From Actinacidiphila bryophytorum (GTDB lineage Bacteria; Actinomycetota; Actinomycetes; Streptomycetales; Streptomycetaceae), in NCBI RefSeq assembly GCF_016916835.1, contig NZ_JAFFIX010000005.1, positions 1 to 64,000 on the forward strand: DNA of 64,000 bases. The letters are read 5' to 3'. A program made the position numbers and the translations under genes. The stretch's first letter is position 1. Each line of letters starts with the position of its first letter. Positions 18,722 through 28,020 of this stretch are shown here, piece after piece. The notes beneath the pieces were generated by a model. It worked only from the letters and a program-made list of their open reading frames with translations. It was not told where the DNA came from and did not search any database.

Positions 18722-18973
18722 TCACAGGATGTGACGGAGCAGGTCGGGCAGCGCGGTGGCGAGCCGGGAGAGCACGTCGCCGGCGGGGGCCGCGGTCGAG
18801 GCGTCGGCGCTGCCGCCGCTGATGAGCGCGAGCAGTGCGGCGAAGGCGACCGCGGGCAGCGCCACCGCCCACCACGGCAGCCGGGTCTGCACCGCGCCGG
18901 TCCTGCGTGCGGCAGGGGTCTGGGTGCCGGTCCCGGCCTGCCGGGTGTACAGGTGCGGGGACTGTGTGGTCAC
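18722..18973 (-). CDS. small predicted membrane protein
   Basis: Hypothetical protein of 83 residues with one central hydrophobic helix (LPWWAVALPAVAFAALLALI) preceded by a positively charged segment and followed by an alanine-rich tail. The GTG at 18973 is preferred because GGAGG lies nine bases upstream; a longer frame runs through composition-driven sequence. No known family is recognised. It is followed on the same strand by the sixA-like gene after 69 bases. Confidence 0.55.
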   Translation of the reverse strand: MTTQSPHLYTRQAGTGTQTPAARRTGAVQTRLPWWAVALPAVAFAALLALISGGSADASTAAPAGDVLSRLATALPDLLRHIL

Positions 18974-19139
18974 GGTGAACGCCTCCGTGGTGGACCGTCG
19001 AAGTGCCGTTGTCTGACTGCACTTCGACGCTACGGGCGCGCGGCGGGCGCTCCCATCCGGTCGTCCACCCAGTTGACCCTGACCCTGGCCCCCTAGGGAT
19101 GGTGGGGTTGTCCCCACCCCCGGGTCGGGGTCGGGCAGT

Positions 19140-19262
19140 TCACCCCATGCGCGCGGCGATGACGGCGACCACCGCGACGATCGCGGGCACCCCCATCATC
19201 AGGCCGAAGAGGGTCAGCAGCCGGCGCTGCGGCTGCGGGGGGTTCGGTTCGAGTACGGGCAT
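19140..19262 (-). CDS. SGM_5486-type transporter-associated small membrane protein
   Basis: A 40-residue protein beginning MPVLEPNPPQPQRRL, then one hydrophobic helix (LLTLFGLMMGVPAIVAVVAVI). It is just downstream of the CynX/NimT-type transporter gene on the same strand (42 bases). The PVLEPNP start and single helix match my recollection of the SGM_5486 family, described as transporter-associated. Function is unknown; it may stabilise or regulate the transporter. It is easily missed because of its length. Confidence 0.7.
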   Translation of the reverse strand: MPVLEPNPPQPQRRLLTLFGLMMGVPAIVAVVAVIAARMG

Positions 19263-19304
19263 GCGTCCAGTCTGGCACCGGCGCCCGGACGGCTCCCACC
19301 GGGG

Positions 19305-20633
19305 TCACAGTTCGTCCTCGATGTACCGGTTGCGCCCGGCCAGCACCCCGCACAGCACCTGGGGGACGACCAGCGCGAGCATCAGGGCGATGGGCAGGCC
19401 CCAGCCGCCGGAGGACTGGTTGAGCGCGCCGACCAGGATCGGCCCGGGGATGGAGATGAGGTAGCCGGTGCTCTGCGCGAAGGCCGACAGGCGTACGACC
19501 CCGGCGCCGGTGCGCGAGCGCATCCCGATCATCGTGAGGACCAGCGGGAAGGCGCAGTTGGCCACCCCGAGCAGCAGCGCCCACGCCCAGGGGGCGGCGG
19601 CGGGCGCGGCCCACAGCCCGGCGAACCCGGCGACCTGGAAGGCGCCGAGCACGACAACGATCGGCCCCTGCGAGCGCATCCGGGCGGCGACCTGCGGCAG
19701 CACGAAGGACAGCGGCACACCCATCACCATCGTGACCGCGAGCAGCAGGCCCGCCTGGCCGGCGGAGATCCCGGCGTCCCGGAAGATCTGCGGCATCCAG
19801 CCCATGGTGACGTAGGCGGCGGTGCCCTGGAGGCCGAAGAAGGCGGCCATCGTCCAGGCGGTGCGGCTGCGGGTGATCCGCCCGTTCTCGCCGGTGGCAG
19901 CGGCAGCGGAGGTGGAGACGGGGGCGGTGGCCGCGGACCGGTCGCGTACCAGCGGCAGCCAGACCAGCACGGCCAGCGCGGCGGGCACCGCCCACACGCC
20001 CAGGCCCAGCCGCCAGCCGTGGCCCATGGCGTGGGTCAGCGGTACGGACACCGCGGCGGCCACGGCGGTGCCCAGCGACAGGGCCATGGAGTAGACGCCG
20101 GTGACGGCGCCCATCCGGTCGGGGAAGTAGCGCTTGACGATGACCGGCATCAGCACGTTGGAGACGGCGATGCCGGCCAGGGCGAGCGCGCTGGCGGCCA
20201 GGAAGGCGGGGGTGCCGCCGGCGAAGGGCCGCAGCAGCAGGCCGCCGGTGATCAGGGCCATGCCGGCGCAGACGACGGCGCCCGGTCCGTAGCGGCGGGC
20301 GAGCCGGGGGGCGGCGAAGCCGAAGAGGGCGAAGCACGCGGCGGGCACCGAGGTGAGCAGGCCCGCCATGGTGCCGTTCATGCCGAGGCCGTCGCGGACC
20401 TCCGTCATCAGCGGGCCGAGGCTGGTGACGGCGGGGCGCAGGTTGACGGCGGCGAGGACGAGTCCCGCGAGGGCGAGCACCCGGACCCAGCGCGGCAGCC
20501 CGGCCCCGGGGGCCGCGGGCTGCGGGGGTGCGGGCTGCGAGGCGCTGTGCGGGGCGGCTTGCGTGGCGGCTTGCGTGGCGGCTGTGTGCGGGGTCGCGGG
20601 CAGGTCGAGGGTCAGGGATTCGTCATCGCGCAT
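19305..20633 (-). CDS. CynX/NimT family MFS transporter
   Basis: Integral membrane protein of 442 residues with about twelve hydrophobic segments. An Ala/Gln/Pro-rich cytosolic N terminus of about 55 residues precedes the first helix (VLALAGLVLAAVNLRPAV). The motif VNLRPAVTSLGPLM and the later YFPDRMGAVTGVYSMALSLG are typical of the CynX/NimT (cyanate/nitroimidazole) branch. The substrate is unproven. The ATG at 20633 is only 22 bases from the divergent GntR start and the transcript is probably leaderless. The GntR neighbour is the likely regulator and the 40-residue gene downstream its accessory. Confidence 0.9.
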   Translation of the reverse strand: MRDDESLTLDLPATPHTAATQAATQAAPHSASQPAPPQPAAPGAGLPRWVRVLALAGLVLAAVNLRPAVTSLGPLMTEVRDGLGMNGTMAGLLTSVPAACFALFGFAAPRLARRYGPGAVVCAGMALITGGLLLRPFAGGTPAFLAASALALAGIAVSNVLMPVIVKRYFPDRMGAVTGVYSMALSLGTAVAAAVSVPLTHAMGHGWRLGLGVWAVPAALAVLVWLPLVRDRSAATAPVSTSAAAATGENGRITRSRTAWTMAAFFGLQGTAAYVTMGWMPQIFRDAGISAGQAGLLLAVTMVMGVPLSFVLPQVAARMRSQGPIVVVLGAFQVAGFAGLWAAPAAAPWAWALLLGVANCAFPLVLTMIGMRSRTGAGVVRLSAFAQSTGYLISIPGPILVGALNQSSGGWGLPIALMLALVVPQVLCGVLAGRNRYIEDEL

Positions 20634-20636
20634 GGA

Positions 20637-20655
20637 CCCATCATAGAATGATGGG
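20637..20655. promoter_or_regulatory. operator filling the MFS/GntR intergenic gap, with two leaderless promoters
   Basis: CCCATCAT-AGA-ATGATGGG is a perfect eight-base inverted repeat that fills the 22-base gap between the divergent start codons. It contains a -10 for each direction: TAGAAT (20644-20649), six bases before the GntR ATG, and on the other strand TATGAT (20645-20640), six bases before the MFS ATG. Both transcripts would start at or next to the start codon. A GntR dimer bound here would block both promoters. Confidence 0.75.
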
Positions 20656-21339
20656 ATGAATCTCGGACCCGTGCCCCGCAGCGGCACTCTCGCCGACCAG
20701 GTCATCGCCCGTCTGCGCGCCGAGATCACCTCGGGCACCTGGCCGGTGGGCAGCCGCATCCCGACGGAACCCGAGCTGGTCGAGCGGCTCGGGGTGGCGC
20801 GCAACACCGTCAGGGAGGCGATCAGGGCGCTCGCGCACAACGGCCTGCTGGACATCCGGCAGGGCTCGGGCACCTATGTGGTGGCCACCAGCGAGCTTGC
20901 CGGGGTGATGCAGCGGCGCTTCGCCGGCGCGGAGCAGCTGCACATCGCCGAGCTGCGCGGGGCGCTGGAGACCACCGCGGCCTCGCTGGCCGCCGAGCGG
21001 CGCGACGAGGCGGACCTGCGGCAGCTGGACGCGCTGCTGGCCCGGCGCGAGCGAGCCTGGGAATCGGGGGACGCCGAGGCCTTCGTCGAGGCCGACGCGA
21101 CCTTGCACCTCGCGGTGGTCGCGACCTCGCACAACGAGGTGCTCACCACCGTGTACGCCGACCTCGGCCAGGTGCTGCGGGACTTCCTGCGGGCCGACGT
21201 CGGCACCGAGCTGCGCCCCGCCGACCACCTCGACCACTCCCGGCTGGTGGCCGCGATCCGGGCCGGCGACCCGTCGCGTGCGGCGGAGGAGGCGCGTACC
21301 CACGCCTTCCACTGCCGCTTCCGCGCGGCCGCCCGCTGA
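20656..21339 (+). CDS. FadR-type GntR transcriptional regulator
   Basis: DNA-binding regulator of 227 residues. The winged helix is at about 10-75 (TLADQVIARLRAEITSGTWP, IPTEPELVERLGVARNTVREA, LDIRQGSGTYV). The all-helical FCD effector domain follows (about 95-220; ELRGALETTAASLAAER, DATLHLAVV, DHSRLVAAIRAGDPSRAAE). FCD domains commonly bind small carboxylates with a metal. It is divergent from the CynX/NimT transporter and a perfect palindrome lies between them, so it probably represses both genes until its ligand appears. Confidence 0.93.
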   Translation: MNLGPVPRSGTLADQVIARLRAEITSGTWPVGSRIPTEPELVERLGVARNTVREAIRALAHNGLLDIRQGSGTYVVATSELAGVMQRRFAGAEQLHIAELRGALETTAASLAAERRDEADLRQLDALLARRERAWESGDAEAFVEADATLHLAVVATSHNEVLTTVYADLGQVLRDFLRADVGTELRPADHLDHSRLVAAIRAGDPSRAAEEARTHAFHCRFRAAAR

Positions 21340-21364
21340 CGGGGCGGCCGCGCGGAGGTGTGCG

Positions 21365-22135
21365 TCAGGCGCCGATGGCGTGCAGGCCGCCGTCGACGTG
21401 CACGATCTCGCCGGTGGTCATCGGGAACCAGTCCGACAGCAGCGCCACGACACCGCGGCCGGCGGGCTCGGGGTCGGACATGTTCCACTCCAGCGGCGAG
21501 CGGTGGTTCCACACGTCGGCCAGCTCCGAGAAGCCCGGGATGGACTTCGCGGCCATGGAGCCGATCGGCCCGGCCGAGATGAGGTTGCAGCGGATGTTCT
21601 GCTTGCCCAGGTCCCGGGCCAGGTAGCGGGAGGTCGCCTCGAGAGCGGCCTTGGCGGGGCCCATCCAGTCGTACTGCGGCCAGGCGTACTGCGCGTCGAA
21701 GGTGAGGCCGACGACCGAGCCGCCGCCGTCGCTCATCAGCGGCAGGCAGGCCATGGTCAGCGACTTCAGCGAGTACGCCGAGACGTGCATCGCGGTGGCG
21801 ACCGACTCGAAGGGGGTGTTGAGGAAGTTGCCGCCCAGTGCGTCCTGCGGGGCGAACCCGATGGAGTGGACGACGCCGTCCAGGCCGCCCAGCTCGTCGC
21901 GTACGACGCCCTCCAGGCCCGCCAGGTGCTCGGCGTTGGTCACGTCAAGCTCGATGACCTTCGTCGGGCGGGGCAGCTTGCGGGCGATCCGCTCGGTCAG
22001 GGTGGGCCGGGGGAAGGCGGTCAGGATGATCTCGGCACCCTGCTCCTGGGCCAGCTTGGCGGTGTGGAAGGCGATGGAGGACTCCATCAGCACACCCGTG
22101 ACCAGGATGCGCTTGCCGTCGAGGATTCCGCTCAT
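21365..22135 (-). CDS. fabI: enoyl-[acyl-carrier-protein] reductase (NADH)
   Basis: Last reductive step of fatty-acid elongation. The 256-residue protein is of the FabI/InhA type: a variant Rossmann motif TGVLMESSIAFHTA, SIGFAPQDALGG, the catalytic YDWMGPAKAALE (Tyr and Lys), and the ISAGPIGSMAA loop that shapes the triclosan/isoniazid pocket in relatives. It follows fabG by five bases on the same strand, forming a two-gene operon as in mycobacteria (mabA-inhA). Start ATG 22135. Confidence 0.96.
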   Translation of the reverse strand: MSGILDGKRILVTGVLMESSIAFHTAKLAQEQGAEIILTAFPRPTLTERIARKLPRPTKVIELDVTNAEHLAGLEGVVRDELGGLDGVVHSIGFAPQDALGGNFLNTPFESVATAMHVSAYSLKSLTMACLPLMSDGGGSVVGLTFDAQYAWPQYDWMGPAKAALEATSRYLARDLGKQNIRCNLISAGPIGSMAAKSIPGFSELADVWNHRSPLEWNMSDPEPAGRGVVALLSDWFPMTTGEIVHVDGGLHAIGA

Positions 22136-22140
22136 GGTGT

Positions 22141-22860
22141 TCAGTGCCCCATGCCCAATCCGCCGTCAACCGGGATGACGGCTCCAGTGATGTACGCGGC
22201 GTCGTCGGACGCCAGGAAACGCACCGCGGCGGCGATCTCCTCCGGCTGCGCGTAGCGGGCCAGCGGGACCTGCGCCACGATTCCGGCGCGCTGCTCGTCG
22301 GTCAGCGCCCGGGTCATGTCGGTGTCGACGAAACCGGGTGCGACGACGTTGAAGGTGATGTTGCGCGAGCCCAGCTCGCGGGCCAGCGAGCGGGCGAAGC
22401 CGACCAGGCCGGCCTTGGAGGCGGCGTAGTTCGCCTGCCCCGCCGAGCCGAGCAGGCCGACCACGGACGAGATCAGGACGACCCGGCCCTTCCTGGCCCG
22501 CAGCATGCCGCGGTTGGCGCGCTTGACCACCCGGAAGGTGCCGGTGAGGTTGGTGTCGAGGACGGCGGTGAAGTCCTCCTCGGACATGCGCATCAGCAGC
22601 TGGTCGCGGGTGATGCCGGCATTGGCGACCAGCACCTCGACGGTGCCGTGCACCGCCTCGATCTCCTTGTAGGCCTGCTCGACCTGCTCGGCGTCGGTGA
22701 TGTCGCAGCGCACCGCGAGCACACCGAGCGCCACGAGGTCGGCCGGCGGCTCGCCCGAGCGGTACGTGATGGCGACCTTGTCGCCCGCGTCGGCGAAAAC
22801 CCGGGCGATGGCGAGGCCGATGCCCCGGTTTCCTCCGGTGACGAGAACCGAGCGGCTCAA
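22141..22860 (-). CDS. fabG: 3-oxoacyl-[acyl-carrier-protein] reductase
   Basis: Beta-ketoacyl-ACP reductase of 239 residues in fatty-acid synthesis. SDR signatures are TGGNRGIGLAIA (residues 8-19), VANAGITRDQLLMRM, the Ser in VLISSVVGLLGSAGQ, YAASK (Tyr-x-x-x-Lys) and a C-terminal VDGGLGMGH. The start codon is TTG at 22860, supported by the well-placed GAGGAG site upstream and by the family N terminus SRSVLVTGG. It heads the operon with fabI. The unusual start may limit translation. Confidence 0.95.
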   Translation of the reverse strand: MSRSVLVTGGNRGIGLAIARVFADAGDKVAITYRSGEPPADLVALGVLAVRCDITDAEQVEQAYKEIEAVHGTVEVLVANAGITRDQLLMRMSEEDFTAVLDTNLTGTFRVVKRANRGMLRARKGRVVLISSVVGLLGSAGQANYAASKAGLVGFARSLARELGSRNITFNVVAPGFVDTDMTRALTDEQRAGIVAQVPLARYAQPEEIAAAVRFLASDDAAYITGAVIPVDGGLGMGH

Positions 22861-22980
22861 CGGATCACTCCTCAGTCGTGAGTATCTCCGTGAAAGCTAT
22901 CGGTCCCGGCGCCTTTCCGGGGAATCGGCCCCGACAGGCTGCTCCGGCCGACCCTGTGGGATTCCTACAGCGGTCCGGTG

Positions 22981-23889
22981 TCAGCCCCGGTTGCGCGCCC
23001 CGGCCCTGCGGCGGCTGTAGACCAGCAGCCCCACGGCCCCGCCGGCCAGCACCGCACTGCCGGACAGCGCGGTCTCCAGGGTGCTGCTGCTGGCGGCGAC
23101 GTTGCTGGTGGCGAGGTCGCCGGTGGTGGAGGTGACGGGAGCGTCACCGCCGTGGCCGTGGTGGACGACGGTCGACCGGGACTCGCCCGCGGTGATCTGG
23201 GCGTCGGTCGGCGCCTGGGCGATGTCGGCGGTGGCCGCCTTCGCCGCCTGCGCGGTCTGTCCGAAGACGACATCCGCGCAGCCGTAGAAGGCCTCGGGGC
23301 TGTCGGTGCGCTGCCACACCTGGTAGATCAGCTGCCGCCCGGTGCGGGCCGGCAGGGTGGCGTTGAAGGTGTAGTAGCCGGGCGAGGACGCGGCCGTGGT
23401 GTAGGTGGCGATCGGGGTGTCGTCCAGGTCGGACCACTTCAGCGGCTGGGTGGGGTCGTAGCCCTGCTTGGTGATGTAGAGCGTCATGACCCCGCGGTGC
23501 GGTGCGGTGACCCGGAAGCTGATGCCGGTCTGCCCCGCCTGGACCGGGGTGGCCGGCCAGTCGGTGCGCGCCCAGTCCAGCGCCCGGTACTTGTCGCGGT
23601 TGGCGGAGCACAGGTGGCCGTCGGGGATGATCGTCCGGCTCTGCCCGTTGGCGTTGGCGATGTTGACCTCGTTCCAGTCGTACAGCGGCTGGGTGCCGCT
23701 GTCGGCGACGAGGTCCTTGCACACCTGGGACTTCGGGGTCTCCGGGCCTTCCGCGTAGCACGCGGAGATACGGCTGACCGGGGTGCTGAGCGCGCCGTGC
23801 GCGCTGGCCGTGCCGGGGGTCAGCCCGGCGACGATCAGGGTGGTGGCGCCGACCGCGCCGAGTGCGGCGGCCTTGCGGCGTACTGACAT
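22981..23889 (-). CDS. AA10 lytic polysaccharide monooxygenase, membrane-anchored
   Basis: Secreted copper enzyme of 302 residues that oxidatively cleaves chitin or cellulose. A signal peptide ends TASA|HGALSTP, exposing His31 as the N-terminal copper-brace residue. The second brace His is His131 in VTAPHRGVM. Paired Cys and the block CSANRDKYRALDW match AA10 enzymes. After a Ser/Thr-rich spacer there is a C-terminal hydrophobic helix ([17 protein letters not shown]) and RRR, so the enzyme is probably held at the cell surface rather than freely released. GGAG precedes ATG 23889. A DasR-like site lies upstream. Confidence 0.92.
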   Translation of the reverse strand: MSVRRKAAALGAVGATTLIVAGLTPGTASAHGALSTPVSRISACYAEGPETPKSQVCKDLVADSGTQPLYDWNEVNIANANGQSRTIIPDGHLCSANRDKYRALDWARTDWPATPVQAGQTGISFRVTAPHRGVMTLYITKQGYDPTQPLKWSDLDDTPIATYTTAASSPGYYTFNATLPARTGRQLIYQVWQRTDSPEAFYGCADVVFGQTAQAAKAATADIAQAPTDAQITAGESRSTVVHHGHGGDAPVTSTTGDLATSNVAASSSTLETALSGSAVLAGGAVGLLVYSRRRAGARNRG

Positions 23890-23960
23890 GTGGGGGGCTC
23901 CTTGTCGAGCGTGCGGTGATGCGGTGCGGACAAGAGAGGGCGGCACCCCGAGCATAGAGA

Positions 23961-23974
23961 TTGGTCTGGACCAA
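23961..23974. promoter_or_regulatory. DasR-responsive-element-like operator
   Basis: TTGGTCTGGACCAA, 72 bases upstream of the LPMO start, matches 11 of 12 positions of the core dre consensus TGGTCTAGACCA. DasR is the GlcNAc-responsive GntR repressor that controls chitin utilisation in Streptomyces. The position is compatible with repression of the LPMO promoter. Confidence 0.65.
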
Positions 23975-24021
23975 GCCAAGAGCTGCTGCACGAAGGGCAG
24001 CTGTCGTCGCGTCAGATCGGG

Positions 24022-24582
24022 TCAGATGCCGCCCTGCCGGCTGACGACCTGCGCCTGTGCGGCGGGCGCCGCGTGCTTGGTGGCGTACTGGTCGGCGGTC
24101 ACACTCAACGACTGGGCGATCTGCCGCAGGTAGGAGATGAGCCGCTCGGCCTCCTCCTCGTCGCCCTCGCCGCCCTGGCCGTCCCGCTCCGACATCTGCT
24201 GCAGGATCGCCTCGGCCTGCGCGCGCGCCGCACGCAGCATGGTGCGGGCCTGCTCGCGGGCGGCGAAGACGGTCTGCTCTGCGGACTGCTGGGCGCGGGC
24301 CTGCTGCAGGACCGCGTCCACCGTCGGGACCCCGGTGGGGCCCGCCGAGTCGCCGATGTTGTTCGCCCGGATCCAGTCCCGGTGCCGCTGCATGTCCGCG
24401 CGCAGCCGGTCGTTCTCCTCGGCCAGCGCCGTCAGCTCCGCCGCACAGCGGCGCAGCACCTGGTGCACCGGCTCCTCGCTGTAGCCGCGGCGGGTCAGCG
24501 GGGCGCGGGGGAAGGTCATCGACCGCAGGGCCTCCGCGGTCACCCGGCGTCCGTCCGGGCTGGGTGCTCCGGTCTCGTTCAT
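24022..24582 (-). CDS. DivIVA-like coiled-coil protein
   Basis: Soluble 186-residue protein with a DivIVA-type N-terminal segment (LRSMTFPRAPLTRRGYSEEPVHQVLRR near 19-45), then a coiled coil (ELTALAEENDRLRADMQRHR) and a second helical region rich in Ala/Gln (about 85-160). The FPRAPLTRRGY part resembles the membrane-sensing loop of polar DivIVA proteins, but the protein is shorter than the essential tip-growth DivIVA. It is the gene following the flavohaemoprotein on the same strand, 10 bases away, so they may be cotranscribed. Role uncertain; possibly a polar scaffold. Confidence 0.7.
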   Translation of the reverse strand: MNETGAPSPDGRRVTAEALRSMTFPRAPLTRRGYSEEPVHQVLRRCAAELTALAEENDRLRADMQRHRDWIRANNIGDSAGPTGVPTVDAVLQQARAQQSAEQTVFAAREQARTMLRAARAQAEAILQQMSERDGQGGEGDEEEAERLISYLRQIAQSLSVTADQYATKHAAPAAQAQVVSRQGGI

Positions 24583-24592
24583 GTGTCTCCGA

Positions 24593-25702
24593 TCACCGAA
24601 CGTCTTCGAAGTGCAGCAGGTCGTGGGGGATGCCTGCGTTCGCCAGGTCGCGCACCGTCGCCGAGACCATGGCGGGCGAGCCGCAGATGTAGAAGGCGCG
24701 CTCGCGCCATGCGGCCGCCCGCAGGACCGGGCCGGCCAGGCTGCGGTTCTCGAAGGTGCCGGCGTCCGCACCGCTGACCGGTGTGATCCGCAGCCACGGG
24801 TGGGCCTGTGCCGCCCGGGTCAGGGCCGGCATGTCGTACAGGCCGTGGGAGTCGCGCGCACCGAAGAAGAGGTCGACGCGGCGCTGCGGGCCGTGCCAGG
24901 CGATCTCCTCGATCAGGGCGCGCAGCGGGGCGAGCCCGGTGCCGCCGGCGATGAGCACCAGGTCGCGCCCCTCGGACACCGGCAGGCCGAGCCGGTCGCC
25001 CACCGGGGCGCCCAGCCGCAGCACGTCGCCGTGCCGCAGCCGGTAGACCAGGGCGGGGCTGAGCAGGCCGCCGTCGACGGCCCGCACGTGCAGCTCGATG
25101 ATGCCGTCGGTGCGCGAGGCGTTGGCCGGGGTGAAGGAGCGCCAGACGCTGGGCAGCAGCATCGGGGCCTCCAGCATCACCGACTGCCCGGCGGCGTACG
25201 CCATCGGCTGCTCCAGGCGCAGCGTGATGACCGCGAGGTCGAACCCGCGCTGCTCGTGCCGCACCACCTCGGCGTTCCACCAGGGCGGGTTCACCGCGCT
25301 GTCGGCCTCGGCTGCCTGGACCATGGTGCGGGCGACCAGGGTGTAGGCGTCGGTCCAGCCCTGCTGCAGCTCCGGGGTCCAGGCCTCGCCGAGGAAGTAG
25401 GCCAGGGTGGCCAGCAGCGCCTGCCCCACGGCCTCGTAGTGCTGGGCGACCACCTGGTACCTGCGGTGGTCGCGGCCCAGCTGCTGGACGAAGGGGACGA
25501 GCTTCTCCGGGTCGTCCGCGTCCGCGACGATCCGGCCGAGCGCCGCCACGAGCCGGTCGCGTTGCATGCCCATGGCCACCGGGAACATCGGCCGGACCTC
25601 GGGCGCGATCAGGAAGAGATAGGAGTAGAAGTACCGCGGCACCTCGTCGCCGGACTTGCCGACGAGGGCGAAGGAGTCCCGCAGTGGATGGGAGTCGCTC
25701 AC
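24593..25702 (-). CDS. flavohaemoprotein (globin plus FAD/NAD reductase)
   Basis: Probable nitric oxide dioxygenase of 369 residues. A globin domain (about 1-135) has the proximal-His region RRYQVVAQHYEAVG, followed by a ferredoxin-reductase-type FAD domain (RSFTP, near 190) and an NAD domain (IAGGTGLAPLRALIEE and YICGSPAMVSA). The globin part is short and lacks some residues of the E. coli Hmp type, so activity should be regarded as likely rather than certain. The second GTG (25702) is chosen because GGAGGG lies five bases upstream. A single-domain globin gene precedes it on the same strand. Confidence 0.88.
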   Translation of the reverse strand: MSDSHPLRDSFALVGKSGDEVPRYFYSYLFLIAPEVRPMFPVAMGMQRDRLVAALGRIVADADDPEKLVPFVQQLGRDHRRYQVVAQHYEAVGQALLATLAYFLGEAWTPELQQGWTDAYTLVARTMVQAAEADSAVNPPWWNAEVVRHEQRGFDLAVITLRLEQPMAYAAGQSVMLEAPMLLPSVWRSFTPANASRTDGIIELHVRAVDGGLLSPALVYRLRHGDVLRLGAPVGDRLGLPVSEGRDLVLIAGGTGLAPLRALIEEIAWHGPQRRVDLFFGARDSHGLYDMPALTRAAQAHPWLRITPVSGADAGTFENRSLAGPVLRAAAWRERAFYICGSPAMVSATVRDLANAGIPHDLLHFEDVR

Positions 25703-25790
25703 GACCACCCTCCGGTGGCTGGCATCTGACGTGACCTCCGGGATGTCGGACAGGTCGGCGGCTCGCCCGGGAAAGCCGCCGACGGGTTCG

Positions 25791-26204
25791 TCAACTGGAG
25801 ACCGAGTCGCCGGCCGCGACCATGGTGCTGCTGATCACGCCGTAGACCGCCGTCCAGGACTCCTCGACGGCGGGGGTCCACGCGTCGCCCGCGTAGTGCT
25901 GGAGGGTGGCTATCAGGCTCGCGCCGACGGCGGGGTAGTGCTCGGCCAGTGCGCCGTACCCGGCGTGGCGCCGCCCGAGGTTCTGCAGCATCGAGGTGAG
26001 GGTCTCGGTGTTCTCCAGGTTGGACACCAGCGCGCCCAGCGCCGCCCACAGGCGGTCGCGCTGCTCGTCGAGGTGGGTCGCGAACAGCGGGCGTACCTGC
26101 GGGTTGTTCGCGAAGAGGTGCTCGTAGAAGTACTCGGTCACCTGTGTGCCGTGGGGCTGGACAGCGGTGAAGCTGCTCCGGATGAGGGAGAGGTCTGCGG
26201 TCAT
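25791..26204 (-). CDS. single-domain globin
   Basis: Haem-binding globin of 137 residues with no reductase domain. It aligns clearly with the globin half of the neighbouring flavohaemoprotein: NPQVRPLFATHLDEQRDRLWAALG versus PEVRPMFP and QRDRLVAALG, AEHYPAVGASLIATLQHY versus AQHYEAVGQALLATLAYF, and a shared EAWTPA/DAWTPA block. This suggests a local duplication. Proximal His is in LAEHYPAVG. Possible roles are NO or oxygen handling with an external reductase. The ATG at 26204 is used; the ribosome site is weak. Confidence 0.85.
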   Translation of the reverse strand: MTADLSLIRSSFTAVQPHGTQVTEYFYEHLFANNPQVRPLFATHLDEQRDRLWAALGALVSNLENTETLTSMLQNLGRRHAGYGALAEHYPAVGASLIATLQHYAGDAWTPAVEESWTAVYGVISSTMVAAGDSVSS

Positions 26205-26422
26205 GGCGGCCGACTCTAGCCAGGGCTCGCGGACCGAACAAGTTCGCGATGTCGTATGTCCCTTGACGCTCCGAAATGCGGACAACGGGACCGGCTGACA
26301 GGGCATCACGCCAGGAAATGACCATAAATGAAACTACGGGTGCCGAAGCAATGCTGTGGCGCGGCCGACCGACCGCGGGACATGATTCACTGCGGACACG
26401 CTGATGCGAAGGGAAGTTCGCC

Positions 26423-27949
<1,527 letters not shown>

Positions 27950-28020
27950 CAGGCAGCGGGCGGAAGCCGTTCGCGGCCCGAAGTCTGCACCAGGTCTGCA
28001 CGCCATCACAGCGAACGCCA

